64,000 nt of DNA from the NCBI RefSeq assembly GCF_902832845.1, contig NZ_CADFDB010000013.1, forward strand, positions 62,001 through 126,000, given 5' to 3'. The position numbers were made by a program, and so were the translations under genes. The first letter of the stretch is position 1. Every line of letters starts with the position of its first letter. This document shows, one piece after another, positions 54,026 to 62,886 of the stretch. This DNA is from Burkholderia metallica. GTDB lineage: Bacteria > Pseudomonadota > Gammaproteobacteria > Burkholderiales > Burkholderiaceae. The notes beneath the pieces were generated by a model. It saw only the letters and a program-made list of their open reading frames with translations. It was not told the origin of the DNA and made no database searches.

Positions 54026-54949
54026 GTGGCAATCAATTTCGATTTAACCGACCTGCAGGCATTCCGCGCGGTCGTGGAAACGGGCAGTTTCCGCAAGGCC
54101 GCGGAGACGGTCAGCCTCTCGCAGCCCGCGTTGAGCCGCCGGATCGACAAGCTCGAGGAAGCGCTCGGCGTGCGGCTCATCGAGCGCACCACGCGCAGCG
54201 TTTCGCTCACCACCGTCGGCCGCGTGTTCGCCCAGAGTGCCGAACAACTGCTCGACGATCTCGACGCGGCCCTGCTCGGCATTCGCGACGTGTCGTCGAG
54301 CCGGCTGGGCCATGTGACCATCGCATGCGTACCGTCAGTGGCCTACTACTTTCTGCCCGGCATCATCGCGCGCTATCATCGCCGCTTTCCGCGCATCCGC
54401 GTCAAGCTGCTGGACGCGAGCGCGAACGACGTACTGGGCGCCGTCATCAGCGGCGAGGCCGATTTCGGCGTGAGCTTCATGGGCAGCCAGGAGGCCGACA
54501 TCGAGTTCAAGGTGCTGCTCCAGGAGCGCTTCGTCGCGGCCTGCCGCCGCGACCATCCGCTCGCGCTCAGGAAGCGCGTGACGTGGAACGAACTCTACGA
54601 GCACGATTACGTGTCGGTCGACAAAACGTCCGGCAACCGCCTGTTGCTCGACCAGGCGCTTGCCGCCGTGGCGCCGCGCGGGCCGAGCGTGTGCGAAGCG
54701 CGCCACGTGACGACCCTGCTCGGCCTGATCGAAGCGGGGCTCGGCGTCGCCGCGGTGCCGTCGATGGCGATGCCCGGGCACGACCATCCCGTGCTCACGA
54801 GCGTGCCGCTCGTCGAGCCGGTCGTCAAACGACGCGTGGGCATCGTGAAACGACGCGGGCGCCCGCTCACACCGGCCGCCGAAGCGTTTCATCGGATGAT
54901 CATCGAGACGAAACGTGCGGGTGCCGCAGATGGCGGCGCATCCGTATGA
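54026..54949 (+). CDS. LysR family regulator of the aconitate-type locus
   Basis: A 307-residue LTTR with the helix-turn-helix SFRKAAETVSLSQPALSRRI (about 19-38) and effector domain starting LGHVTIACVPSVAYYFLPGI. It begins GTG at 54026 behind GGAG. It is followed 34 bases later by a DctA-type transporter gene and probably controls it and the divergent-cluster transporter genes beyond. A T-N11-A box upstream of the MFS gene is a candidate target. Confidence 0.9.
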   Translation: MAINFDLTDLQAFRAVVETGSFRKAAETVSLSQPALSRRIDKLEEALGVRLIERTTRSVSLTTVGRVFAQSAEQLLDDLDAALLGIRDVSSSRLGHVTIACVPSVAYYFLPGIIARYHRRFPRIRVKLLDASANDVLGAVISGEADFGVSFMGSQEADIEFKVLLQERFVAACRRDHPLALRKRVTWNELYEHDYVSVDKTSGNRLLLDQALAAVAPRGPSVCEARHVTTLLGLIEAGLGVAAVPSMAMPGHDHPVLTSVPLVEPVVKRRVGIVKRRGRPLTPAAEAFHRMIIETKRAGAADGGASV

Positions 54950-54983
54950 CAACGACAGAAGCAACACGAAGGAAGACCGTACC

Positions 54984-56318
54984 GTGAGGTTGGCCAGGCT
55001 GCTCGGATCGCTTTATGTGCAGGTCCTGCTCGCGATGATGCTCGGCGTGAGCGTCGGGCACGTCTGGCCGGAAGCCGGCGCGATGCTCAAGCCCCTCAGC
55101 GACGCCTTCGTCGGCCTCGTCCGGATGACCATCGCACCGATCGTCTTCTGCACGATCGTCTCGGGCATCACGTCGCTGGCGAACGGAAAGGCAATCGGCC
55201 GCACGATCGTCCGGGCGCTGGCGCTCTTCTATCTGCTGACCGCCGCCGCGCTCGCGATCGGCCTCGTCACCGCGTTCGTATTGCGACCGGGCGCCGGCAT
55301 GCACATCGACGTCCACCACCTCGATTCGAGCATCCTCGCGCCGTACGTAAGGGAAGCGCAACCACGCGGGCTCGTGGCGTTCGCGCTGAGCGTGATCCCC
55401 GATACGATGCTCGGCGCGTTCGGGAACGGAGACGTGTTGCCGGTGCTGCTGCTGTCGCTGCTGTTCGGCTTCTCGCTGAACGCCCATCCGCGGGCCGGCC
55501 GGCCCGTTCTTGCACTGATCGACGGGGTCGCCCAGATCCTCTTTCGCGTGCTCGCGATGATCATGCGGCTCGCGCCGCTCGGCGCATTCGGCGCGATGGC
55601 CTTCACGGTGGGCCGCTTCGGGATCGGCTCGGTCGGCTCGCTGGCGAAGCTGATGCTGTCGTTCTACGTGGCCTGCGCGTTGTTCGTCGCGCTGGTGCTC
55701 GCCCCGCTCGCGCGGCTGCACGGCTTCGCGCTGTGGCGACTGCTGCGCTACCTGCGAGAAGAGTTGCTCATCGTCCTCGCGACGTCCTCTTCGGAACCCG
55801 TTCTACCTCGCCTGATCGTCAAGCTGGAGTCGCTCGGGTGCGACAAGGGCGTCGTGGGGCTCGTGCTGCCGGCAGGCTATTCCTTCAACCTCGACGGCAC
55901 CGCGATTTATCTGACGCTCGCAGCCCTGTTCATCGCGCAAGCGTGCGACGTGCCGCTGTCGGCGTCGCAGATCGCGATGCTGCTCGCCGTCATGCTGCTG
56001 ACGTCCAAGGGCGCGGCCGGCGTGTCCGGCAGCGGGCTGGTGGCGCTGGTCGCCACGCTCGCCGTCATGCCCGACCTGCCGGTTGCCGGGGTGGCCCTGC
56101 TGATCGGCATCGATCGCTTCATGTCGGAGGCGCGCGCGCTGACGAGCGTAATCAGCAATGCGTGCGCGGTCATCTTCGTTTCGACGTGGGAACGCGCGTG
56201 CGATCGCGAGCGTCTTGCACGGGTGCTCACCGCGGCCGGGTCCGCCTCGCGTGACGGAGCCGCTGAAGACCCCGCGGCGGTGGCGGCAGAGGCCGACGGT
56301 AACGGGAAGGCGTGCTGA
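54984..56318 (+). CDS. C4-dicarboxylate/Na+ or H+ symporter (DctA/GltP family)
   Basis: A 444-residue secondary transporter with eight membrane helices plus two re-entrant hairpins. Hairpin motifs are TSSSEPVLPRLI (first Ser-rich hairpin), GYSFNLDGTAIYLT and GVSGSGLVALVAT. Transports C4 or related organic acids with cations. GTG start at 54984 after AAGGAAG, 34 bases after the LysR gene, forming an operon. The C-terminus is acidic and low in complexity. Confidence 0.9.
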   Translation: MRLARLLGSLYVQVLLAMMLGVSVGHVWPEAGAMLKPLSDAFVGLVRMTIAPIVFCTIVSGITSLANGKAIGRTIVRALALFYLLTAAALAIGLVTAFVLRPGAGMHIDVHHLDSSILAPYVREAQPRGLVAFALSVIPDTMLGAFGNGDVLPVLLLSLLFGFSLNAHPRAGRPVLALIDGVAQILFRVLAMIMRLAPLGAFGAMAFTVGRFGIGSVGSLAKLMLSFYVACALFVALVLAPLARLHGFALWRLLRYLREELLIVLATSSSEPVLPRLIVKLESLGCDKGVVGLVLPAGYSFNLDGTAIYLTLAALFIAQACDVPLSASQIAMLLAVMLLTSKGAAGVSGSGLVALVATLAVMPDLPVAGVALLIGIDRFMSEARALTSVISNACAVIFVSTWERACDRERLARVLTAAGSASRDGAAEDPAAVAAEADGNGKAC

Positions 56319-56342
56319 CGCGAACCTTCCCGTCGTTCGGAT

Positions 56343-57131
56343 TCAGTGAGCGGCAGCGGAAACGGAATCGAGTCCGGTCGACTGCACGTCCACCTGCACA
56401 TCGGGCGACGCGAGATAGTCGAGCAACGCCTTCGCTTCGGCCGGATGCTGCGCGCCAACGGGGATGCCCGCGGCGAAGCGCGTGACGGACTGCAGCGACT
56501 CGGGAATCTTGCCCACGAAGGTTGCGCCCTTGACCGGCAACAGCTCGCTCACCTGCTGGAAGCCGATTTCGTAGTCGCCGTTCGCCACGACCGACGCCAC
56601 CGGAATCCGCGGAACCATCTTCGCCTTCGACTTCACCTGATCCTCGATTCCGAGCTTCCTGAACAGCTCCCGTTCGATATACACGCCGCTCGCGCTGTCC
56701 GAATAGGCGATCGACGTCGCATGCAGCAGCACCTGCCTGAGTTTGTCGGCCGAGCTGATGTCGGGCTTCGCCGCGCCTTCGCGCACGACCATGCCGATGC
56801 GCGAATCGGCCAGCTCGACCCGCGAGCCGGGCACGACCTTGCCCTGCTTGATCAATTCGTCGAGGGCGTAGCCGACCATGATCACGGCGTCGGCGGGCTC
56901 GCCGCGCGCGAGCCGGTTCGGAATCGCTTCGGGCGACTTGCCCATCGACGGGCCGAGCGCGGTATCGAGCGTATTGCCCGTCGCGGACGCGAACCGCGGG
57001 CCGAGCAGTTTGTACGCGGCGGTGAAGCCGCCCGAGCTCATCACGTGCAGTTCGGCGGCCTGCGCGTTGGCCGCCACCGCGGCGGCAAGGACGAGCGCGG
57101 TCGTGCAAAATTTCCGGAGCAGATTTTTCAT
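56343..57131 (-). CDS. Periplasmic ModA-like protein, probable aconitate isomerase
   Basis: A 262-residue exported protein: signal KFCTTALVLAAAVAANAQA-A, then ELHVMSSGGFTAAYKLLGPR and GTNTLDTALG-type fold of molybdate-binding proteins, with SDSASGVYIERELFRKLGIE and TGLDSV. No ABC permease or ATPase is nearby. Aconitate isomerase of Pseudomonas, as recalled, is a periplasmic ModA-like protein of this length beside a citrate-type MFS gene. That gene is directly upstream here. The identification is therefore plausible but rests on family likeness. Confidence 0.65.
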   Translation of the reverse strand: MKNLLRKFCTTALVLAAAVAANAQAAELHVMSSGGFTAAYKLLGPRFASATGNTLDTALGPSMGKSPEAIPNRLARGEPADAVIMVGYALDELIKQGKVVPGSRVELADSRIGMVVREGAAKPDISSADKLRQVLLHATSIAYSDSASGVYIERELFRKLGIEDQVKSKAKMVPRIPVASVVANGDYEIGFQQVSELLPVKGATFVGKIPESLQSVTRFAAGIPVGAQHPAEAKALLDYLASPDVQVDVQSTGLDSVSAAAH

Positions 57132-57192
57132 GATCGTGGTGTGGGTCGTGCGGATTCGTATGTACGGGTGAACCGTCCGGATGAACCGGGCA

Positions 57193-58488
57193 TCAATGCG
57201 CGGGCGTCAGCGTCGCTGCGTGGCGACGATAGAGCGCGAACGTCGCGAGCAGCGCGCACACCGCGGCGAAGCTCATCCAGTAGCCCGGGGCCGCCTTGTC
57301 GCCCGTCATGTGAATGAGCGCGGTCGAGATGGCGGGCGTGAAGCCGCCGAACACGGCCGTCGCGAGGCTGTATGCGAGCGAGAAGCCCGCGACCCGCACC
57401 TGCACCGGCATCACTTCCGTGAGCGCGACGACCATCGCGCCGTTGTAGATCCCGTACATGAACGAGAGCCACAGGAGGACGAGCAGCATGTTGACGAACG
57501 ACGGCGCGTGAGCGAGCAACGACAGCGCCGGGTAGGCGGTCACGATGGCGAGCATCGTCATGGCGACCAGTAGCGGCCGGCGGCCGATCCTGTCGGACAG
57601 CGCCCCGCCGATCGGCAGCCACACGAAGTTCGACACGCCGACGCAGAGCGTCACGAGCAGGCTGTCGGCGGTGCTCAGATGCAGCACCGTCTTGCCGAAG
57701 GTCGGCGCATAGACCGTGATCAGATAAAAGCTCGTGGTGGTCATCGCGACCAGCATCATGCCGGCCACCACGACGCCCCAGTTCTGCACCAGCGTACCGA
57801 ACACTTCCTTCATGCCCGGGCGATGCGTGCGTGCGTTGAATTCCCGGGTTTCCTCCAGGTTCCGGCGCAGCATGAAGATGAACGGCACGATCATGCAGCC
57901 GACGAAGAACGGCACGCGCCACCCCCATGCGGCGATCGCCGACGCGCTGAGCCAATGGTTGAGCGCAAAGCCGAGTCCCGCCGCGACGACGATCGCGACC
58001 TGCTGGCTGGCGGACTGCCAGCTCGTGTAGAACCCCTTGCGGCCGGGCGTGGCCAGTTCGGCGAGATAGACCGATACGCCCCCCAGTTCGGCGCCGGCGG
58101 AAAAGCCCTGCAGCAAGCGCCCGAGCAGCACGAGCGCCGGCGCCAGCAGGCCGATCGTCGCGTAGCCCGGCACGAACGCAATCAGCACGGTGCCGCTCGC
58201 CATGATCGCCAGCGTGACGATCAGGCCCTTGCGGCGGCCGACTTCGTCGATGTACGCGCCCAGCACGACGGCGCCCAGCGGCCGCATCAGGAAACCGGCG
58301 CCGAACACCGCGAACGTCATCATCAACGATGCGAACTCGCTTTGTGCGGGAAAGAAGACGTTGGCGATCTGCGTGGCATAGAAGCCGAACAGGAAAAAGT
58401 CGAACTGCTCGAGAAAATTCCCGGCCGTGACGCGGAAGACCGCGGCGGCCTTCGAACGTTCGGCCGGAAGGCTGGACGAGGGGTGCAT
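57193..58488 (-). CDS. MFS citrate/tricarballylate-type proton symporter
   Basis: A 431-residue MFS transporter of the metabolite:H+ symporter branch. It has [20 protein letters not shown] at helix 1, [20 protein letters not shown] in the loop 4-5 and the loop 8-9 motif [14 protein letters not shown], all typical of CitA/TcuC-type carriers. It starts at ATG 58488 with AGGAG. It precedes the ModA-like gene by 61 bases, on one transcript. Likely imports a tricarboxylate such as trans-aconitate. Confidence 0.85.
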   Translation of the reverse strand: MHPSSSLPAERSKAAAVFRVTAGNFLEQFDFFLFGFYATQIANVFFPAQSEFASLMMTFAVFGAGFLMRPLGAVVLGAYIDEVGRRKGLIVTLAIMASGTVLIAFVPGYATIGLLAPALVLLGRLLQGFSAGAELGGVSVYLAELATPGRKGFYTSWQSASQQVAIVVAAGLGFALNHWLSASAIAAWGWRVPFFVGCMIVPFIFMLRRNLEETREFNARTHRPGMKEVFGTLVQNWGVVVAGMMLVAMTTTSFYLITVYAPTFGKTVLHLSTADSLLVTLCVGVSNFVWLPIGGALSDRIGRRPLLVAMTMLAIVTAYPALSLLAHAPSFVNMLLVLLWLSFMYGIYNGAMVVALTEVMPVQVRVAGFSLAYSLATAVFGGFTPAISTALIHMTGDKAAPGYWMSFAAVCALLATFALYRRHAATLTPAH

Positions 58489-58596
58489 CGGGGTGTCTCC
58501 TGAAGATTCGGAAGAATGCGGAAGAGGCGGATCGATTGTCGTTTTCCGGCATGTTCGCTCGGCGCCGGCCAAACGATAAGTGCAATTTTTGGAAGA

Positions 58597-58619
58597 ATTG
58601 ATGTTGATTGGTTATCAAT
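58597..58619. promoter_or_regulatory. LysR-type T-N11-A box upstream of the MFS gene
   Basis: ATTGAT-N11-ATCAAT, a perfect inverted repeat with the T-N11-A spacing that LysR regulators recognise, about 110 bases upstream of the MFS start. A likely binding site for the LysR protein at 54026-54949. Confidence 0.5.
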
Positions 58620-58784
58620 CGGCGCGGCGGCGCGCCCGGCCGCATACGTTTGCGCGCCCGTGCGCGATCGCCCGCGTCGACCCTGGCGCGATGCGCGGCC
58701 TCGATTTTCGGTTAACCGTGCCGTTAACCCGGATTTGACCCGCGCCGGATCACGTGCAGCCGGCCTCCCCTACGAGCGCGTAGC

Positions 58785-60305
58785 ATGCCCGCATTCACTT
58801 CGATCGAGAACATTGCCGACTGGGCCGGACGCAACCATCTGGTCGTCGGCGCATTGGGCACGCTGATGTCGCTTGCGGCGCTCGCGATCAGCGCGGCGAC
58901 CCTGTGGGCCGGACGCAGCGAAGTGGTCGAACACGCACACGAGACGTCGCGCAACGTCGCCGCGGTGCTGGCGAGCCAGATCGCGCGCACCGTCGAAACG
59001 TCGAACAACGCGCTGGTCGCGCTGGCGTCCGATCTCGGCAAGCCCGCGGTGCGGCGGATGGATGCCCGGCTGCGGCACGACCTGCTGTTCGAGCGCACGG
59101 CAGCCCAGTACGTGACCGGCATGGGCGTGACCGACGCGCGCGGCCGGTTGATCGACGGATGCTGCGGCACGACCCACCATTGGAATTTCAGCGATCGCGA
59201 CTATTTCACCGTGCATCGCGATTCGGACGCCGTCGGCCTCTACGTGTCCGAGGCCTATCGCGCGCGCTCGCGCGGCGGCAAGGAGTCCATCGCGCTGTCG
59301 CGGCGCATCGACCGGCCGGATCGCGCGTTCAACGGGATCGCGGTGGTCGCCATCGACCTCGCGTACTTCGAGCAGCTGCTGTCCCGTCTCGATGTCGGGC
59401 CGCACGGGGTCAGCGCCATTCTGCGCGCGGACGGCACGATCCTCGCGAGAAATCCGCCGTTGAGCGACGGGCAGATGAATCACCTGCGCCGCTCGAAGAC
59501 CTTCGTGCGGATGGTGAACAGCGAATCGGGCTTCTATCCCGCGCGTTCGAGCATCGACGGCATCACGCGGCTGTATACGTACCAGCGGGTGCCGGGCACG
59601 CCGCTGATCGCCGTCGTCGCGCCGGCCGAGCACGACGTGCTGGCGGGCATGACGCGCCTGTCGTGGACGGTCGGCGTATCCGCCACCCTGATCAGCGCAC
59701 TGTTCTGCGCGGTCGTATGGCTGCTTGCGTTCGCGCTGCGGGACAACCTGCGCAAGCAGACGCAGCTCACGGACCTCACGCGGACCGATCCGCTGACGGG
59801 CCTGTGCAACCGCCGCGCGCTCGACATCGCGCTGGCCGACGAATGGAGCCGGCTGCAGCGCAGCAGCAGCGGCAGCCTGTCGATCCTGTTCATCGATGCC
59901 GATCACTTCAAGCAGTACAACGACCGGCACGGGCATGCGCAAGGCGACACCGCGCTACGTTTTCTCGCCGAATGCATCCGCGCGCATACGCGGCGGCGCG
60001 GTGATCTTGCCGCGCGCTACGGCGGCGAGGAGTTCGTCGCGGTGTTGCCGGATACCGACGAGAACGGCGCCGCGCAGGTCGCGGAAGCCATTCGGCGCGA
60101 CGTCGAACGCAACCGGCTCGACGGATTTGCGGAAGCCGTTCCGGCCTTCACCGTCAGCATCGGCAGCGCGACGGGCCATCGCGCGCGGCCCGCGTCCGTG
60201 CATGCGCTGTCGCATCAGGCCGACATGGCGCTCTATCGTGCGAAGCGCGAAGGCAGGAACCGCGTGTGCTGCGCGGAAACGGAGCCGTTCGCGCGCTCGG
60301 CATGA
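58785..60305 (+). CDS. Membrane diguanylate cyclase with CACHE-type sensor
   Basis: A 506-residue protein: first membrane helix at about 20-40 (VVGALGTLMSLAALAISAAT), a periplasmic double-CACHE-like domain (FSDRDYFTVHRDSDAVGLYV, SALLSRRIDR), a second helix near 290-310 and a GGDEF domain with LTRTDPLTGLCNRRALD. The catalytic motif is GGEEF (about residue 413). RRGD lies five residues before it, so the inhibitory c-di-GMP I-site is kept. An active cyclase is expected. No EAL domain follows. Confidence 0.92.
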   Translation: MPAFTSIENIADWAGRNHLVVGALGTLMSLAALAISAATLWAGRSEVVEHAHETSRNVAAVLASQIARTVETSNNALVALASDLGKPAVRRMDARLRHDLLFERTAAQYVTGMGVTDARGRLIDGCCGTTHHWNFSDRDYFTVHRDSDAVGLYVSEAYRARSRGGKESIALSRRIDRPDRAFNGIAVVAIDLAYFEQLLSRLDVGPHGVSAILRADGTILARNPPLSDGQMNHLRRSKTFVRMVNSESGFYPARSSIDGITRLYTYQRVPGTPLIAVVAPAEHDVLAGMTRLSWTVGVSATLISALFCAVVWLLAFALRDNLRKQTQLTDLTRTDPLTGLCNRRALDIALADEWSRLQRSSSGSLSILFIDADHFKQYNDRHGHAQGDTALRFLAECIRAHTRRRGDLAARYGGEEFVAVLPDTDENGAAQVAEAIRRDVERNRLDGFAEAVPAFTVSIGSATGHRARPASVHALSHQADMALYRAKREGRNRVCCAETEPFARSA

Positions 60306-60515
60306 CCGGTCGCGGGCCGCGTCTGCGCGGTGCGTCGGCCGGTGACGGACGACCGATTGCGCATCGAATCCGGCGCCCGACATGTTCAGCACCGGAAATT
60401 AACCAGATAGTGGGAATTTTCGCGCATCGAGCACGTCGCGAAACAAATCCTTAACCGTCGCGTAACGATCCATCACCACAATTCGCCATCTTCGACCATC
60501 AGGATGGAGTCTTGC

Positions 60516-62474
60516 ATGTTTGCGTCACGAAGCCGTTTCCCGCTGCACGTCGCAGCATTGTCGACTGCGATCGTACTGGCTGCCTGCGGCGGCGGCGACG
60601 ATGTGGCGTCGACCGGCACGATAGCGGCAGCCGTTCCGGCGCCGCCGGCCGACCCCGGTTTCGTCGACAGTGCGCCGGTGCCGAGCGTACCCGCGTTCGT
60701 CGACAACATCGCGACCAACCAGCGCGGCGATGCGCGCTATGCGACGCTGTCGACCAACGCCGCGGTGCGCGTGGTGAGCCGCTTCCTCGATCTCTGGCAG
60801 CCGTCGACGATGCTGGTCGACGCGGGCGTGAGCGCGCCGGCGGTCGGCGCGTTTCCGGCCATCTCGCCGTCCGCATGCTCCGGCCTGCCCGGCAGCGGCA
60901 CACCGTGCGGCACGATCGTGAACGACGCGGTGCTGTCGGCCAACGTGCAGTACGTGGTCAACGCGACGACCGCGCGCACGCCGCAGCAGGCCGACGCCGC
61001 GTACTACGACGACCGGCGCGGCAAGGGCTTCAGCGTGACCGACGGCATGGGTCCGCTCACCGCCGCGTGGCGCACCGCGGCCCAGCAGACGACCAGCATC
61101 ACCAGCATTCCGTCGGACGCGACGTCGGTGCTGTACAACGACTCGGGCAACAACGTCGGCGTCGGCAGCAGCACGAACGCGAGCTTCGGGAAAGTCGTCG
61201 ACCTGCTGAACGAAATGGGCAACAACGCGTCGACCGAACCCGCCAAGCGCTTCTTCAAATACGCACGGCCGTACCGCTGGAGTTCGAGCGTCGTGGTCGC
61301 GCCGACGCTCGTACCGGCGGAAAGCACGACGCCCGCGACCGACGGCGGTTTCATCAGCGGCCACTCGGCCGAAGCGATGCGCGATGCGACGACGATGGCG
61401 TGGCTCGTACCGGAGCGCTTCCAGGAAATGGTCAGCCGCGGCCTCGAGCTCGGCGAGAACCGCATCATCGCCGGCATGCACTCGCCGCTCGACGTGATCG
61501 GCGGGCGCATGCTCGCGCTGGCCGTCAGCGCGGCGAACCTGACCGCGTATGCGGGCGACGCGCAGGCGGCGACCGCGCAAGCCCATCAGGCGCTGCAGCA
61601 ACTGACGGGCACGACCGCCGCGACGTTCCCCGCGTTCGCGCACGCCGCGACGACGGCAACCGACCGGTTCGCCGACTATGCGACGAACAAGGCCGCGTTC
61701 CTGCGCCGGATGACGTTCGGCTTCGCCGCGATCGAATCGACGGACGCGCCGCCGGTCGTGCCGAAGGGCGCGGAAGTCCTGCTGCAGACGCGCTTTCCGT
61801 ACCTGAGCGCCGACCAGCGGCGCGTCGTGCTGAAAACCACCGAACTGCCGTCCGGCTATCCGGTGATGGACGATGCGGAAGGCTGGGGCCGCCTGAACCT
61901 GTTCGCGGCGGCCGACGGCTACGGCGCGTTCTACGGCAACGTGATCGTGTCGATGGATGCGTCGCAGGGCGGGTTCAATGCCGCCGATCTGTGGCGTAAC
62001 GACGTCGTAGGCGCCGGCAAGCTGACGCTGCAAGGCACCGGCACGCTGACGCTCGCGGGCAACAACAGCTATACGGGCGGCACGCAGGTGAGCGGCGGCA
62101 CGCTGGCGGCCGCGTCGACGACCGCGTTCGGCAAGGGCGACGTGTACGTCGGCCCGGGCGGCAGCGTGAAGATCGCCGCCGGCGCGCCGGTGACGATCGC
62201 GGCCCGCTATACGCAGCTCGACGGCACGACGCTCGAACTCGACGTCGACGGCAACGGTGGCGGCCGCCTGCGCGTGGGCGGCCCGCTCACCGTCGCGGGC
62301 GGCACGCTGCACGTGAAGTTCGTGAACGGCTACACGCCGAAGGCCGGCGACACCATCGCGCTGATCGACGGCGCAGCGACAGCCGCGAAGTTCTCGACGG
62401 TGACGGTCGACGGGTTCAAGGCCACGCCGGTTTATACGGCGGCGGGCGTGTCGGTCAGGTTGTCGGCGTCGTAG
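60516..62474 (+). CDS. PAP2-type acid phosphatase lipoprotein with autotransporter-type repeats
   Basis: A 652-residue exported protein. Signal ends TAIVLAACGGGDD, a lipobox Cys near residue 24. The phosphatase signature reads KRFFKYARPYRW (about 242), GGFISGHSAEAM (about 278) and ENRIIAGMHSPLD (about 313), i.e. KX6RP, SGH and RX5HX3D of PAP2 enzymes. The last 160 residues have GTLTLAGNNSYTGGTQVSGG and other beta-helix repeats of autotransporter passengers, but no barrel follows. GGAG six bases before ATG 60516 fixes the start. Confidence 0.88.
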   Translation: MFASRSRFPLHVAALSTAIVLAACGGGDDVASTGTIAAAVPAPPADPGFVDSAPVPSVPAFVDNIATNQRGDARYATLSTNAAVRVVSRFLDLWQPSTMLVDAGVSAPAVGAFPAISPSACSGLPGSGTPCGTIVNDAVLSANVQYVVNATTARTPQQADAAYYDDRRGKGFSVTDGMGPLTAAWRTAAQQTTSITSIPSDATSVLYNDSGNNVGVGSSTNASFGKVVDLLNEMGNNASTEPAKRFFKYARPYRWSSSVVVAPTLVPAESTTPATDGGFISGHSAEAMRDATTMAWLVPERFQEMVSRGLELGENRIIAGMHSPLDVIGGRMLALAVSAANLTAYAGDAQAATAQAHQALQQLTGTTAATFPAFAHAATTATDRFADYATNKAAFLRRMTFGFAAIESTDAPPVVPKGAEVLLQTRFPYLSADQRRVVLKTTELPSGYPVMDDAEGWGRLNLFAAADGYGAFYGNVIVSMDASQGGFNAADLWRNDVVGAGKLTLQGTGTLTLAGNNSYTGGTQVSGGTLAAASTTAFGKGDVYVGPGGSVKIAAGAPVTIAARYTQLDGTTLELDVDGNGGGRLRVGGPLTVAGGTLHVKFVNGYTPKAGDTIALIDGAATAAKFSTVTVDGFKATPVYTAAGVSVRLSAS

Positions 62475-62521
62475 CCGGCAGCGGGCGCGCACGGACCGCG
62501 CCCCGCGTCGCGCGTGGCGCG

Positions 62522-62851
62522 TCAGCGCGCGATGACGGGCGCGGGCGCGTTCGCGGCGTTGCCGCATCGCTCCGCCCGCTCGACGACACGCGCCAGCCGG
62601 ATGATGTCGGACAGTGCGAAGTCGCTCGCGTCGGGCCTCGGCCGATCGCGCTCGTCGGCCATCCGCATCGCGAACGCAAGCGCTTCGGCGCGCTCGCGCA
62701 GCAGCGCGCGCAGCGCATCCGCGACGATGCGCCGGTCGCGCGGATCGCCCAGGCCGAGTACCGGCTCACGGGCGGGTTCGATCTCCGGCTGCGCGAGCGG
62801 CGTGGCCGCCTGCGCAGAACTGCCGGACATGCAAAAGGGGTTGCGTTTCAT
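62522..62851 (-). CDS. Small hypothetical protein after a sugar permease gene
   Basis: A 109-residue soluble protein starting MKRNPFCMSGSSAQAATPLA with helical content (RRIVADALRALLRERAEALA and LSDIIRLARVVERAERCG). No family recognised. It follows the permease gene by about 35 bases on the same strand with a GAGAGGA site, so it is probably the last gene of the operon. Cys residues at both ends could matter. Confidence 0.5.
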   Translation of the reverse strand: MKRNPFCMSGSSAQAATPLAQPEIEPAREPVLGLGDPRDRRIVADALRALLRERAEALAFAMRMADERDRPRPDASDFALSDIIRLARVVERAERCGNAANAPAPVIAR

Positions 62852-62886
62852 GTCGTCCTCTCGTTGACCGATGGCCGCGCGCGCCG

